Of a stretch of DNA of 47,555 bases, positions 33,908 to 42,737 are shown piece after piece (position 1 is the first letter of the stretch; each line of letters opens with the position of its first letter). Origin of the DNA: JAZKIX01 sp040384645. Lineage in GTDB: Bacteria; Pseudomonadota; Gammaproteobacteria; Burkholderiales; Burkholderiaceae_D. The stretch lies in assembly GCA_040384645.1 (NCBI GenBank), contig JAZKIX010000105.1, positions 1 through 47,555 on the forward strand, written 5' to 3'. A program made the translations under genes and the position numbers. The notes beneath the pieces were generated by a model. It did no database searches and had not been told where the DNA came from. It saw only the letters and a list, made by a program, of their open reading frames with translations.

Positions 33908-34306
33908 ATGCACAAGCAAATTTTCATCAACCTGCCAGTGAAAGACTTGCCGAAATCGATGGCATTTTTTAAAAGTCTCGGCTATAGCTTCAATCCACAG
34001 TTCACCAACGAGCAGGGGGCTTGCATGATCCTGGGCGAGAATCTCTACACCATGCTGCTCACCGAACCGATGTTCCAGAGCTTCACACCCAAGCCGATCA
34101 GCGACGCCACCCGCCAGACCGAAGTTCTGGTCTGTGTGTCCTGCGACAGCCGAGCCGATGTCGATGCGCTGGTCGCCAAAGCCAGTGCGGCCGGTGCCAC
34201 GACGCCGCGGGAGCCGCAGGATTACGGTTTCATGTACGCGCATGGTTTCCATGACCTTGATGGCCACGTCTGGGAATTGGCCTATATGGCGCCGCAGGAA
34301 GGCTGA
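33908..34306 (+). CDS. VOC-family protein (glyoxalase/extradiol-type)
   Basis: The ATG at 33908 follows GAGGGAG. The 132-aa protein starts MHKQIFINLPVKDLPKSMAF and FKSLGYSFNPQFTNEQGACM, and ends HGFHDLDGHVWELAYMAPQ, where H and E are probable metal ligands. It is paralogous to the broken VOC gene at 31742 (compare LNLPVKD with INLPVKD). It lies 20 bp after the DGPF gene and ends 23 bp before a dispersed repeat. The substrate is unknown. Confidence 0.9.
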   Translation: MHKQIFINLPVKDLPKSMAFFKSLGYSFNPQFTNEQGACMILGENLYTMLLTEPMFQSFTPKPISDATRQTEVLVCVSCDSRADVDALVAKASAAGATTPREPQDYGFMYAHGFHDLDGHVWELAYMAPQEG

Positions 34307-34317
34307 TTTGTGTTTGA

Positions 34318-34401
34318 ATGGGATTAAATATACAGGTGGCAGTATTTTATTTTTTCCAATGAATATATGCGGGATAGTGGGTATTTTGGCATATACCCCC
34401 T
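34318..34401 (+). repeat. dispersed intergenic repeat, copy 6 (core 34329-34401)
   Basis: The core starts TATACAGGTGGCAGTATTTT, has TGCG at 34368-34371 and ends GGCATATACCCCC; GGGTAT pairs with ATATACCC. It lies 23 bp after the VOC stop, between convergent genes. The rest of 34402-34562 is AT/GC mixed with a short CTCTCCCC run; no gene is seen. Confidence 0.87.
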
Positions 34402-34562
34402 CGTTTTTCGAAGTATCGTCACTATTCGAAACTCTATGGACGGCTTTGAAAAGATGCAAATAGCCGAGAAAAATTCCCTCTCTCTCCCCAGCCCTCTCCC
34501 GCAAGCGGGCAGAGGGAGCGAAAAACGGCGCCGCCGATACAGAATAGTTACGCCATTTTTAG

Positions 34563-35018
34563 CTATTTTGCCAGATCCGGCGTCATCACCGCTTTTAAAA
34601 AAGTCGTCGACACATCGCCGCGTTCGCGCTGCGCAAGCCACCAGACATTGCCTTTGCGGACGGTCCAATCCTGCGGTGTGCCGGTAATCAATAACGCAGC
34701 CACCTGGCCCAAAGTCGGTTGATGGCCGACGATCAGCACCGGTTCGCGGCTATTGGGCCAATTCGCGGCGCGCAGGATTTTTTCAGGCGTGCTGTCGGTG
34801 GCTAGCTCCGGCAGGGTTTTGTACTTGCGGCCCAGTGCTTCCACGGTTTGCATGGTACGGGTGGCTGGGCTGGACAGGATTTTGCAGGTTTGCGGCAAAT
34901 GCCGATCCAGCCATTCGGCCATTCTTTCGGCTTGCTTATGGCCTTTGGTGGTCAGGGTGCGGCCTTCGTCGGGCTCGCCGATTTCCGCTTCCGCGTGACG
35001 CCAGAGAATTAATTCCAA
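34563..35018 (-). CDS. sixA: phosphohistidine phosphatase SixA
   Basis: I place the start at the TTG ending at 35018, which gives (M)ELILWRHAEAEIGEPDEGRT and a product of 151 aa, the normal SixA length; the frame runs further upstream into ppk1. RHAEAEIG holds the catalytic RH motif, and LIVGHQPTLGQVAALL carries the second histidine of the histidine-phosphatase fold. SixA removes phosphate from phosphohistidine of phospho-relay proteins. It starts 6 bp after the ppk1 stop, so the two genes are probably cotranscribed. No ribosome site is obvious beyond the ppk1 end (GGAG at 35027-35030). Confidence 0.88.
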   Translation of the reverse strand: MELILWRHAEAEIGEPDEGRTLTTKGHKQAERMAEWLDRHLPQTCKILSSPATRTMQTVEALGRKYKTLPELATDSTPEKILRAANWPNSREPVLIVGHQPTLGQVAALLITGTPQDWTVRKGNVWWLAQRERGDVSTTFLKAVMTPDLAK

Positions 35019-35023
35019 GGCAA

Positions 35024-37129
35024 CTACTCCGCACTTGGCAAGGTGCCCAGCAAGCCCATCAGGCATTGTTGGGCATTGATTGGCGATTGTTTCTGACGCG
35101 GCTTGCGCAGATGGTAACTGCCATCGGAATGCAATTCCCAAGCCTTGGTATTGTCTTTCAAGTACGGCGTCAGGCCTTCTGACATCACGCGCTTTTTCAT
35201 ACTTCTATCGAGGATAGGAAATGCCACTTCAATGCGGCGCACCAGATTGCGTGTCATCCAGTCGGCGCTGGCGAGATAGACGTCATGTGCCAGGTCGTTG
35301 CGGAAATAATAGATGCGGCTGTGTTCCAGAAAACGGCCGATGATCGAACGGACCCGGATATTTTCTGACAGGCCTGGCACGCCCGGCTTGAGGGTGCAAG
35401 CGCCGCGCACGATCAAGTCGATTTTTACGCCATCGTTGGAGGCAGCGTACAAAGCCAGGATCACTGATTCATCCACTAGCGAATTGATCTTGGCGATGAT
35501 CCGTCCCGGCCGTCCGGCGCGGGCAATCTTGGCTTCGTTCTTGATGGCCTTGATGATCTCGGGTTGCAAGGCAAACGGCGCCAGCCAGAGGTGCTCTAGT
35601 TTCTTTGGCTTGGTCAAGCTGGTCAAGTGGATGAAGACTTCATTGACGTCGTTGGTCAAGCTAGGATTGGCGGTCAGTAGGCCGAAATCGGTATAAAACT
35701 TAGTGGTGGTCGGATGATAATTGCCGGTGCCGAGATGGGCGTAGCTAACCAGCTTGCCTTCTTCACGCCGGATCACCAGCGCCAGCTTGGCGTGGGTTTT
35801 CAGGCCAACTACGCCGTACACCACTTGGGCGCCTGCTTTTTCCAGTTTGTCGGCCCAGTTGATATTGGCTTCTTCATCGAAGCGCGCCATCAATTCGACG
35901 ATGACGGTCACTTCCTTGCCCAGTCGCGCCGCCGAAATCAGCGATTCCATCAAATCCGAATTCATGCCAGTACGGTACACGGTTTGCTTGATCGCCAGTA
36001 CATTCGGGTCATGGGCGGCAACCCGCAAGAAATCGATCACGGTTTGAAACGACTGGAACGGATGATGCAATAGCACATCATGTTTTTTCAAGAGCGTGAA
36101 CATATCGCTGTTGCCAGCCTTGAGCGACGATCCCGGCAAGAACGGCGGGAAGCGCAGATGCGGTTTGTCGACGTGCTCAATCAATTCCGACAGGCGCACC
36201 ATATTGACCGGGCCATCGACCGGATACAGGCGGCTTTGATCGAGACCGAACTGGTTCAGTAAAAACTGCGATAGTTCTGGCGGGCAGCTTTTGGAGACTT
36301 CGAGCCGCACAGCGGTGCCGTATTGGCGGCTTTGCAATTCGCCCTTCAAGGCTTGTCGCAGGTTTTTTACCTCGTCTTCATCGACCCACAAATCACTATC
36401 GCGCGTGACGCGAAATTGCGAATAGGCGGTAACTTCGCGCCCGGTGAATAGCTCGGTTACATGCGAGTGAATAATCGATGACAGCAGGCAGAATGAGACC
36501 GCGCCCTTGGATAATTCATCCGGTAACCGTATCACACGCGGCAACACACGCGGCGCCTTGACGATAGCAATCGCGGTGCCGCGACCGAAGGCATCTTTAC
36601 CCGAAAGTGAAATAATGAAGTTGAGACTTTTGTTAATGACCTGCGGAAATGGATGCGCTGGATCTAGCCCAATCGGTGTCAACAGGGGGCGCACTTCGCG
36701 CTCGAAATACGCCTTGACCCATTCGCGCTGGGCGTCGTTGCGTTCCGAGTGGCGCAATAGATGCACGCCGCTGGCAGACAATTGCGGTAGGACCTGTTCG
36801 TTCAGCACGGCATATTGTTGCTGAACCAGTAGATGACATTCTTGATTGACACGTTCCAAGGTAGCTACCAGCGCCGGTTGTGCGGCTAGGCTGCCGGTAA
36901 TGCTGGCCTGTGCCAGCAAGCTGGCAACGCGCACTTCGAAAAACTCATCCAGGTTGCTGCTGACGATGCATAGATAGCGCAGTCGTTCCAGCAGAGGAAT
37001 ATTGTGATCCGTGGCTTGTGCCAGAACGCGGCGGTTAAATGCGATTTGTGACAACTCGCGATCTAGGAAGCTGCTTGAGTGGCTGGCACTTGTCATAACA
37101 AGTTCTGACATGGCTGTATTGATAAACAT
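35024..37129 (-). CDS. ppk1: polyphosphate kinase 1
   Basis: The 701-aa protein polymerises the terminal phosphate of ATP into polyphosphate. It shows the four PPK1 domains: the N-terminal helical domain (FLDRELSQIAFNRRVLAQA, ERLRYLCIVSSNLDEFFEVR), the head domain (IGLDPAHPFPQVINKSLNFI) and the phospholipase-D-like core. The autophosphorylated histidine is in VSYAHLGTGNYHPTTTKFYT, and IRVRSIIGRFLEHSRIYYF is the C2 region. The start at 37129 (MFINTAMSEL) may be replaced by the ATG seven codons in. It is divergent from pstS, and a Pho box on its strand suggests induction by phosphate limitation through PhoB. Confidence 0.95.
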   Translation of the reverse strand: MFINTAMSELVMTSASHSSSFLDRELSQIAFNRRVLAQATDHNIPLLERLRYLCIVSSNLDEFFEVRVASLLAQASITGSLAAQPALVATLERVNQECHLLVQQQYAVLNEQVLPQLSASGVHLLRHSERNDAQREWVKAYFEREVRPLLTPIGLDPAHPFPQVINKSLNFIISLSGKDAFGRGTAIAIVKAPRVLPRVIRLPDELSKGAVSFCLLSSIIHSHVTELFTGREVTAYSQFRVTRDSDLWVDEDEVKNLRQALKGELQSRQYGTAVRLEVSKSCPPELSQFLLNQFGLDQSRLYPVDGPVNMVRLSELIEHVDKPHLRFPPFLPGSSLKAGNSDMFTLLKKHDVLLHHPFQSFQTVIDFLRVAAHDPNVLAIKQTVYRTGMNSDLMESLISAARLGKEVTVIVELMARFDEEANINWADKLEKAGAQVVYGVVGLKTHAKLALVIRREEGKLVSYAHLGTGNYHPTTTKFYTDFGLLTANPSLTNDVNEVFIHLTSLTKPKKLEHLWLAPFALQPEIIKAIKNEAKIARAGRPGRIIAKINSLVDESVILALYAASNDGVKIDLIVRGACTLKPGVPGLSENIRVRSIIGRFLEHSRIYYFRNDLAHDVYLASADWMTRNLVRRIEVAFPILDRSMKKRVMSEGLTPYLKDNTKAWELHSDGSYHLRKPRQKQSPINAQQCLMGLLGTLPSAE

Positions 37130-37222
37130 GGTTTCCGTATATTTTCTGGACGAGTGACCGGCTTCTGCCAGTCATCCGCCACGCATGAACGCATTGACAT
37201 TACTCTACTCTAACCGTCAAAA

Positions 37223-37240
37223 ATGACAGCTCTATGACAA
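37223..37240 (-). promoter_or_regulatory. Pho box for ppk1
   Basis: On the minus strand TTGTCATAGAGCTGTCAT fits the 18-bp PhoB consensus (CTGTCATA-N4-CTGTCAT). It is followed by TTTTTGACGG, a possible third half-site. It lies about 95 bp upstream of ppk1. Confidence 0.8.
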
Positions 37241-37281
37241 ATGCCGGCGAATATTTCACAGGCAGATTCGACATAATTTTT

Positions 37282-37299
37282 ATGTCATAAAGCCGTCAC
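37282..37299 (+). promoter_or_regulatory. Pho box for pstS
   Basis: ATGTCATAAAGCCGTCAC matches two 7-bp PhoB half-sites (TGTCATA and CGTCAC) spaced by four bases. It lies 54 bp before the pstS start, the expected position for PhoB activation of the pst operon. Confidence 0.82.
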
Positions 37300-37352
37300 A
37301 ATTGTTCGATACAGTCCGGTGCATTGAATTTGATAACCCACCTGGAGCTGAT

Positions 37353-38405
37353 ATGCGAATCAACAATCCTTTTAAAACAGCCGTACTGGCCGCGTTGTCG
37401 ACGCTGGCGGTTTCTTCTGCTTCATTTGTATATGCAGCCGATATGACAGGCGCTGGCGCAACTTTTCCTTACCCTATTTATGCCAAATGGGCTGAGTCGT
37501 ACAAGGCAGCAACCGGCAATGGCTTGAACTATCAGTCCATCGGCTCTGGCGGCGGCATTAAGCAAATCAAGGCTAAGACTGTTGATTTCGGTGCCTCCGA
37601 TATGCCGCTCAAGGCTGAAGACCTTGATGCCGAAGGTTTGATGCAGTTTCCCGCCATCATGGGCGGCGTGGTCGTGGTAGTTAATCTGGAAGGCGCAGCA
37701 CCTGGTCAATTAAAGATGACAGGTCAATTAATCGGCGATATCTACATGGGCAAAATCACCAAATGGAATGCGCCTGAAATCGCCGCGCTTAATCCTGGCT
37801 TTAAATTCCCAGCCGATGAAATCACGGTCGTGCATCGTGCCGACGGTTCCGGTACGTCATTCCTGTTCACCGACTTCTTGTCGAAAGTAAGCCCGGAATT
37901 TAAGACTGCCATCGGCGCAGGTACAGCGGTCAAGTGGATGGTCGGTGTCGGCGGCAAGGGTAACGAAGGCGTTGCAGCAAATGTTCAGCGGATCAAGGGT
38001 TCAATCGGTTACGTTGAATATGCCTACGCCAAGAAAAACAAGATGGGACACACGCAGTTGAAAAACGCGGATGGTCAATTCGTCCAGCCTGATGACGAAA
38101 CCTTCAAGGCCGCAGCAGCAGGCGCTGACTGGGCCAAGGCGCCAGGGATGGCAGTAGTATTGACTAATCAAGCAGGCAAGAACAGCTGGCCAATTACAGG
38201 CGCATCTTTCATCCTGATGCACAAAACGCAAGCTGATGCCGTCAAGGGTAAAGAAGTTTTGAAGTTCTTTGACTGGGCCTACAAAAACGGTGGTGCCGCA
38301 GCGACCGAATTAGAATATGTAGCAATGCCGGCAGCGGTCATCAAACTGGTTCAAGATGGTTGGAAAGCACAGTTGAAAGACGCTTCCGGCAAGGCAATCT
38401 GGTAA
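37353..38405 (+). CDS. pstS: phosphate ABC transporter substrate-binding protein PstS
   Basis: The ATG at 37353 (MRINNPFKTAVLAALSTLAV) follows TGGAGC. The N-terminal ~28 residues form a signal peptide cut after SFVYA. The mature protein has MTGAGATFPYPIYAKWAESY, YQSIGSGGGIKQIKAKTVDF and GASDMPL, then HRADGSGTSFLFTDFLSKV, the residues that hold phosphate by hydrogen bonds (GAGATFP, GSGGG, DGSGTSF). It binds phosphate in the periplasm and delivers it to PstC and PstA. The 350-aa length is normal. It is the first gene of pstSCAB-phoU-phoBR. Confidence 0.96.
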   Translation: MRINNPFKTAVLAALSTLAVSSASFVYAADMTGAGATFPYPIYAKWAESYKAATGNGLNYQSIGSGGGIKQIKAKTVDFGASDMPLKAEDLDAEGLMQFPAIMGGVVVVVNLEGAAPGQLKMTGQLIGDIYMGKITKWNAPEIAALNPGFKFPADEITVVHRADGSGTSFLFTDFLSKVSPEFKTAIGAGTAVKWMVGVGGKGNEGVAANVQRIKGSIGYVEYAYAKKNKMGHTQLKNADGQFVQPDDETFKAAAAGADWAKAPGMAVVLTNQAGKNSWPITGASFILMHKTQADAVKGKEVLKFFDWAYKNGGAAATELEYVAMPAAVIKLVQDGWKAQLKDASGKAIW

Positions 38406-38441
38406 AAATCTGTTCTTATCATGTAACAGTGGCTGCAAGCG

Positions 38442-38462
38442 GCACTCGCCAAAAGCGAGTGC
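38442..38462 (+). terminator. intergenic hairpin between pstS and pstC
   Basis: GCACTCGC and GCGAGTGC form an 8-bp stem around CAAAA. No U-run follows (GGTTTG), so it is more likely a stabilising or attenuating hairpin than a full stop. Such an element would keep pstS transcripts more abundant than those of the membrane genes. Confidence 0.7.
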
Positions 38463-38483
38463 GGTTTGTGGCCTTTATTGAAT

Positions 38484-39515
38484 ATGGCCCCTATGAGCGC
38501 GAACATAACTTCCGTAGTTCCGATGTCCGACAAAGAAAAAATGAGTGAAGTCGTTATAGCGAAACAGGCCTTGCTTGCCACCATGCGCAAGCAACGTTTG
38601 CAAGATTTTATCTTTCACAAAGTCACTTTCTTCTTTGCGCTATGTGTATTGCTGGTGCTGGTTGGTATCCTTATTTCTTTGGTGTTGGGTGCTTGGCCGG
38701 CCTTCAAGGAATTTGGTCCGGGCTTTATCACCACCGTTGAGTGGGATCCCGTCAACGACAAGTACGGCGCCCTGATCGCCATCGTCGGCACACTGTCGAC
38801 TTCATTTATTGCACTGCTGATTGCCTTTCCGGTCAGTTTCGGCATCGCCCTGTTCCTGACTGAGATATGCCCCGGCTGGTTGCGGCGCCCGCTCGGTACA
38901 GCGGTTGAACTGCTCGCTGGCGTGCCCAGCATTATTTACGGTATGTGGGGTTTGTTTGTGTTTGCGCCAATGTTTGCCGATTATGTGCAACCGTTCTTGA
39001 AAAGTACATTGGGGCATGTGCCGGTGATCGGCCAATTGTTCACAGGACCGATGATGGGGATCGGGATTTTGACCGCTGGCTTGATTCTGGCGGTGATGAT
39101 TATTCCCTTCATCGCATCTGTCATGCGCGACGTATTCGAAGTGGTTCCTGCTGTGTTGAAAGAGTCGGCTTATGGTCTCGGCTGCACCCGTTGGGAAGTT
39201 GTGCGCAAGATCGTCTTGCCCTACACCAAGACTGGTGTGGTGGGCGGCGTCATGCTTGGCTTGGGACGCGCACTAGGCGAAACCATGGCAGTCACTTTTG
39301 TGATTGGCAATGCCAATAAATTGTCCTGGTCCTTATTTTCTGCCGGTAACAGCATCGCCTCCACATTGGCCAATGAATTTGCCGAGGCCGAATCGACGCT
39401 CCATCTGTCGTCCTTGTACGCCTTGGGCTTGATCTTGTTTGTGATCACCTTTGCCGTACTTGGTGCTGCCAAGGTAATGTTAATGGGCATGGCCCGGAAG
39501 GAAGGCAGCAAATGA
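38484..39515 (+). CDS. pstC: phosphate ABC transporter permease PstC
   Basis: Several ATGs are possible (38484, 38493, 38523); none has a clear ribosome site, and I list the first. The protein is about 343 aa with six membrane helices. KVTFFFALCVLLVLVGILIS opens the first. ALIAIVGTLSTSFIALLIAF follows, and ELLAGVPSIIYGMWGLFVFA is a conserved PstC element. KESAYGLGCTRWEVVRKIVL is the EAA loop that contacts PstB, and GLGRALGETMAVTFVIGNA is the C-terminal signature. It forms the membrane channel with PstA. It overlaps pstA by 4 bp. Confidence 0.95.
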   Translation: MAPMSANITSVVPMSDKEKMSEVVIAKQALLATMRKQRLQDFIFHKVTFFFALCVLLVLVGILISLVLGAWPAFKEFGPGFITTVEWDPVNDKYGALIAIVGTLSTSFIALLIAFPVSFGIALFLTEICPGWLRRPLGTAVELLAGVPSIIYGMWGLFVFAPMFADYVQPFLKSTLGHVPVIGQLFTGPMMGIGILTAGLILAVMIIPFIASVMRDVFEVVPAVLKESAYGLGCTRWEVVRKIVLPYTKTGVVGGVMLGLGRALGETMAVTFVIGNANKLSWSLFSAGNSIASTLANEFAEAESTLHLSSLYALGLILFVITFAVLGAAKVMLMGMARKEGSK

Positions 39516-40408
39516 TCGCTCAATCAATCGAAAGCGGGCAGGGTGCGCCGCAAAAGTCTGCGGTAAATAAAGTCTACCGCAGCCGCCTATGGGTGCATCG
39601 CTTCGGCATCACCTTGTCGACCATTGCCATGGCGTTTGGTGTCGCGGTGCTGATGTGGATATTGTTTACCCTGTTGATCAAGGGTATCAGTGCCCTCAAT
39701 ATCGGCATGTTTACGCAAACCACACCGGCGCCAGGCAATGATGGCGGTGGGCTGATCAATGCGATTGTAGGCAGTTTCCTGATGGTGGGTTCGGCTACGC
39801 TGATTGGCACGCCGGTAGGGATTCTGGCGGGTATTTATCTCGCGGAATATGGCGAACACAATGTATTTGGCAAGGTCACGCGGTTTGTCACCGATGTCAT
39901 GCTGTCCGCGCCGTCGATTGTGATTGGCTTGTTCGTCTATGCCTTGTATGTGGCACAGGTCAAACATTTTTCGGGCTGGGCCGGTACCTTTGCGATCTCC
40001 CTCATCGCGATTCCGGTGGTGGTACGCACGACCGACAATATGCTCAAGCTGGTGCCCAGCAGTTTGTTGGAAGCCGCCTTCGCCTTGGGTGCGCCACGCT
40101 GGAAAGTGGCTACTTTCGTACGCTTGCGTGCCGTTAAAGCCGGCGTCATTACCGGTTCTTTATTGGCACTGGCCCGGATCTCCGGCGAAACCGCGCCCTT
40201 GCTGTTTACCGCGCTGAACAATCAATTTTTCAGCGCAAACATGAACGCGCCAATGGCCAATTTGCCGGTCGTTATTTACCAATTTGCCATGAGTCCGTAT
40301 GACAATTGGCGCTCCCTGGCGTGGGGCGGCGCATTGTTGGTGACCTTCAGTGTTTTGGGTTTGAATATCTTGGCACGTACGATGTTTAGGCAGAAAACTC
40401 CAAACTAA
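39512..40408 (+). CDS. pstA: phosphate ABC transporter permease PstA
   Basis: The 298-aa permease overlaps pstC by an ATGA. It has six membrane helices (ITLSTIAMAFGVAVLMWILF at the start, ALLVTFSVLGLNILARTMF at the end). VMLSAPSIVIGLFVYALYV and EAAFALGAPRWKVATFVRL (EAA loop) followed by LALARISGETAPLLFTAL are family hallmarks. It pairs with PstC in the inner membrane. Gene order and spacing show cotranscription with pstB. Confidence 0.95.
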   Translation: MIAQSIESGQGAPQKSAVNKVYRSRLWVHRFGITLSTIAMAFGVAVLMWILFTLLIKGISALNIGMFTQTTPAPGNDGGGLINAIVGSFLMVGSATLIGTPVGILAGIYLAEYGEHNVFGKVTRFVTDVMLSAPSIVIGLFVYALYVAQVKHFSGWAGTFAISLIAIPVVVRTTDNMLKLVPSSLLEAAFALGAPRWKVATFVRLRAVKAGVITGSLLALARISGETAPLLFTALNNQFFSANMNAPMANLPVVIYQFAMSPYDNWRSLAWGGALLVTFSVLGLNILARTMFRQKTPN

Positions 40409-40426
40409 TTTTTTCGATTGATCGAT

Positions 40427-41215
40427 ATGACCACTCCAATGTCAGCCAGCGCGAACACCAAAAAAGCAACCATAGAAATCTCCGGTTTGAACTTTTTCTA
40501 TGGCGCAACGCAAAGCCTTAAAAACGTCAATCTGCATATTCACGACAAAAAAGTGACTGCCTTCATCGGGCCTTCTGGCTGCGGCAAATCGACGCTATTG
40601 CGCACCCTAAACCGCATGTACGATCTGTATCCGGGGCAACGTGCAGAAGGCAAGATCATGTATCACGGCACCAATATCCTGGAAAGCGGGCAGGACGTGA
40701 ACATGCTGCGTGCCAAGGTCGGCATGGTGTTCCAAAAGCCGACACCGTTCCCGATGTCGGTCTATGACAATATCGGCTTTGGCGTGCGCTTATATGAAAA
40801 TCTGTCCAAAGGCGAGATGGACGAGCGTGTCGAATGGGCTTTGAAAAAAGCGGCACTATGGGGCGAAGTCAAGGATAAATTGACCAAGAGCGGCCTGAGT
40901 TTGTCGGGCGGCCAGCAACAGCGCCTATGCATTGCACGTGGTGTCGCGGTCAAGCCGGATGTGTTACTGCTGGATGAGCCGACCTCGGCACTTGATCCGA
41001 TTTCAACCGCCAAAATTGAAGAACTGATCAGCGAGTTAAAGCAGGATTACACGATTGCCATCGTCACCCATAACATGCAGCAGGCAGCGCGTTGTTCCGA
41101 TTACACGGCCTATATGTACTTGGGAGAACTGGTTGAATTTGGTGAAACCGACCAGATTTTCATGAACCCGGTCAAAAAAGAAACGCAAGATTACATCACG
41201 GGTCGCTTCGGCTGA
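40427..41215 (+). CDS. pstB: phosphate ABC transporter ATPase PstB
   Basis: I choose the ATG at 40427 (MTTPMSASANTKKATIEISG); a TTG at 40418 is also in frame. The 262-aa protein has Walker A (GPSGCGKSTLLRTLNRM), the Q-loop (VFQKPTPFPMSVYDNIGFGV), the ABC signature (LSGGQQQRLCIARGVAV), Walker B (VLLLDEPTSALDPISTAKIE) and the switch histidine (IAIVTHNMQQAARCSDYTAY). It powers phosphate import by ATP hydrolysis on the cytoplasmic face. phoU follows 109 bp later. Confidence 0.96.
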   Translation: MTTPMSASANTKKATIEISGLNFFYGATQSLKNVNLHIHDKKVTAFIGPSGCGKSTLLRTLNRMYDLYPGQRAEGKIMYHGTNILESGQDVNMLRAKVGMVFQKPTPFPMSVYDNIGFGVRLYENLSKGEMDERVEWALKKAALWGEVKDKLTKSGLSLSGGQQQRLCIARGVAVKPDVLLLDEPTSALDPISTAKIEELISELKQDYTIAIVTHNMQQAARCSDYTAYMYLGELVEFGETDQIFMNPVKKETQDYITGRFG

Positions 41216-41324
41216 TGCTATCTGAAACTAGTCGCCTCCTCGCTACGAGCCGCATACTTAGATGGCGGCATGTCGTGGCAGCGGTGCGCAGTAGTCCCAC
41301 CTCGAATTTATACGGAGATCAATC

Positions 41325-42032
41325 ATGACAGGCGAACATTTATCAACCCAATACGACATGGATCTGGAAATGATCCGGTCCAAGGTTTTGCTCATGGGCG
41401 GCCTGGTTGAAACCCAGTTTATCGAGGCGATGGCATGTTTTCGCACCGGCAATGGCGAGCAGGCAGAACGCATCATCAAATCCGACGATGAAGTCAATCG
41501 TCTTGAAGTGATGCTGGATGATGCCTGTAGCCACCTGATCGTGCGGCGCCAACCGGCAGCCAACGATTTACGCATGGTTATGGCAACCATCAAGGCCATC
41601 ACCGACCTGGAACGGATCGGCGACGAAGCATCTAAAATCGCCCGTACCGCAAAGAACCTGCACGGTACCGGCGCGGTGATGGTCAATCATTTTGATATGG
41701 TACGCGGCATGTCGGTGACCGCTAGCGAGATGTTGCACGACGCCTTGGATGCATTTGCCCGCATGGATGAAAAACAAGCGCTGAGATTGATCGCACAAGA
41801 TGCGATCATCGATCACGAATTCGGCACCATTATGCGTAGCTTGATTACCTATATGATGGAAGACGCGCGCACGATTTCAATTGCGCTTGATACGCTGTGG
41901 GTCGCCAAGGCAATTGAGCGGATCGGGGATCACGCTAAAAATATCGCTGAATACGTCATCTTTGTAGTCGGCGGCAAAGATATTCGCCATACCGATTACG
42001 TGGCAACGATGCTGGACCGTGCTGCTTCATAA
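41325..42032 (+). CDS. phoU: phosphate-signalling regulator PhoU
   Basis: The 235-aa protein follows a GGAG site at 41311-41314. It has the two PhoU three-helix repeats, with metal-binding E/D-x3-D signatures: ATIKAITDLERIGDEASKIA in the first and LWVAKAIERIGDHAKNIAEY in the second. PhoU links the state of the Pst transporter to PhoR so that PhoB is dephosphorylated when phosphate is plentiful. It lies 10 bp before phoB. Confidence 0.95.
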   Translation: MTGEHLSTQYDMDLEMIRSKVLLMGGLVETQFIEAMACFRTGNGEQAERIIKSDDEVNRLEVMLDDACSHLIVRRQPAANDLRMVMATIKAITDLERIGDEASKIARTAKNLHGTGAVMVNHFDMVRGMSVTASEMLHDALDAFARMDEKQALRLIAQDAIIDHEFGTIMRSLITYMMEDARTISIALDTLWVAKAIERIGDHAKNIAEYVIFVVGGKDIRHTDYVATMLDRAAS

Positions 42033-42041
42033 AAACCTTAC

Positions 42042-42731
42042 ATGGCTGCTGATAAAACTACGATTTTAATTGTCGAGGACGAACCCGCCATCGTGGCGCT
42101 AGTATCGTTTGCCCTGAAAGAAGCCGGCTGGGATACGGTCGCGGTGCATACCGCATCCGACGCCTGGGATTACCTCCAGCGTCGAACGCCCCATATGATT
42201 TTGCTGGACTGGATGTTGCCGGATCAAACCGGCCTGCGCCTGTTGTCGCGCATCCGCTCCGACCGCCAATTTAATACCTTGCCGATCATCATGCTCACCG
42301 CCAAGAGTATGGAAGAAGACAAGATTGCCGGCTTGGATCATGGCGCCGACGATTACGTGACCAAACCTTTTTCCCCGCGTGAACTGACTGCGCGTATCAA
42401 GGCGCTATTGCGCCGCAAGAGCCCCGAGCATGCACAAAACATGATGACGGCGGGTGCAGTGACGCTTGATCCGGTCAGTTGTTCAGTCAGTATGGATAAC
42501 CAGAAAATTGACATCGGGCATGCCGAATTCAAGTTGTTGAAATTTTTCCTGGCGCATCCTGACCGCGTTTTTTCGCGCAGCCAGTTGCTCGATAAAGTCT
42601 GGGGCGACCATGTGGTGATCGAAGAACGTACGGTCGATGTGCATGTACTACGCTTGCGCAAGGCCTTGAAAGAAGCGGAATATCTGATTAAAACGGTGCG
42701 TAGCGTCGGTTATATGCTGTCAGAAAAATAA
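42042..42731 (+). CDS. phoB: phosphate regulon response regulator PhoB
   Basis: The 229-aa protein has a receiver domain with the acidic pair ED at 12-13, the phosphorylated D56 in ILLDWMLPDQTGLRLLSRIR and the lysine in DYVTKPFSPRELTARIKALL. A winged-helix OmpR-type DNA-binding domain follows (FKLLKFFLAHPDRVFSRSQL, VEERTVDVHV-like recognition helix region, KTVRSVGYMLSEK). Phosphorylated PhoB binds the Pho boxes between ppk1 and pstS. It lies 6 bp before phoR. Confidence 0.96.
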   Translation: MAADKTTILIVEDEPAIVALVSFALKEAGWDTVAVHTASDAWDYLQRRTPHMILLDWMLPDQTGLRLLSRIRSDRQFNTLPIIMLTAKSMEEDKIAGLDHGADDYVTKPFSPRELTARIKALLRRKSPEHAQNMMTAGAVTLDPVSCSVSMDNQKIDIGHAEFKLLKFFLAHPDRVFSRSQLLDKVWGDHVVIEERTVDVHVLRLRKALKEAEYLIKTVRSVGYMLSEK

Positions 42732-42737
42732 AGTCTC

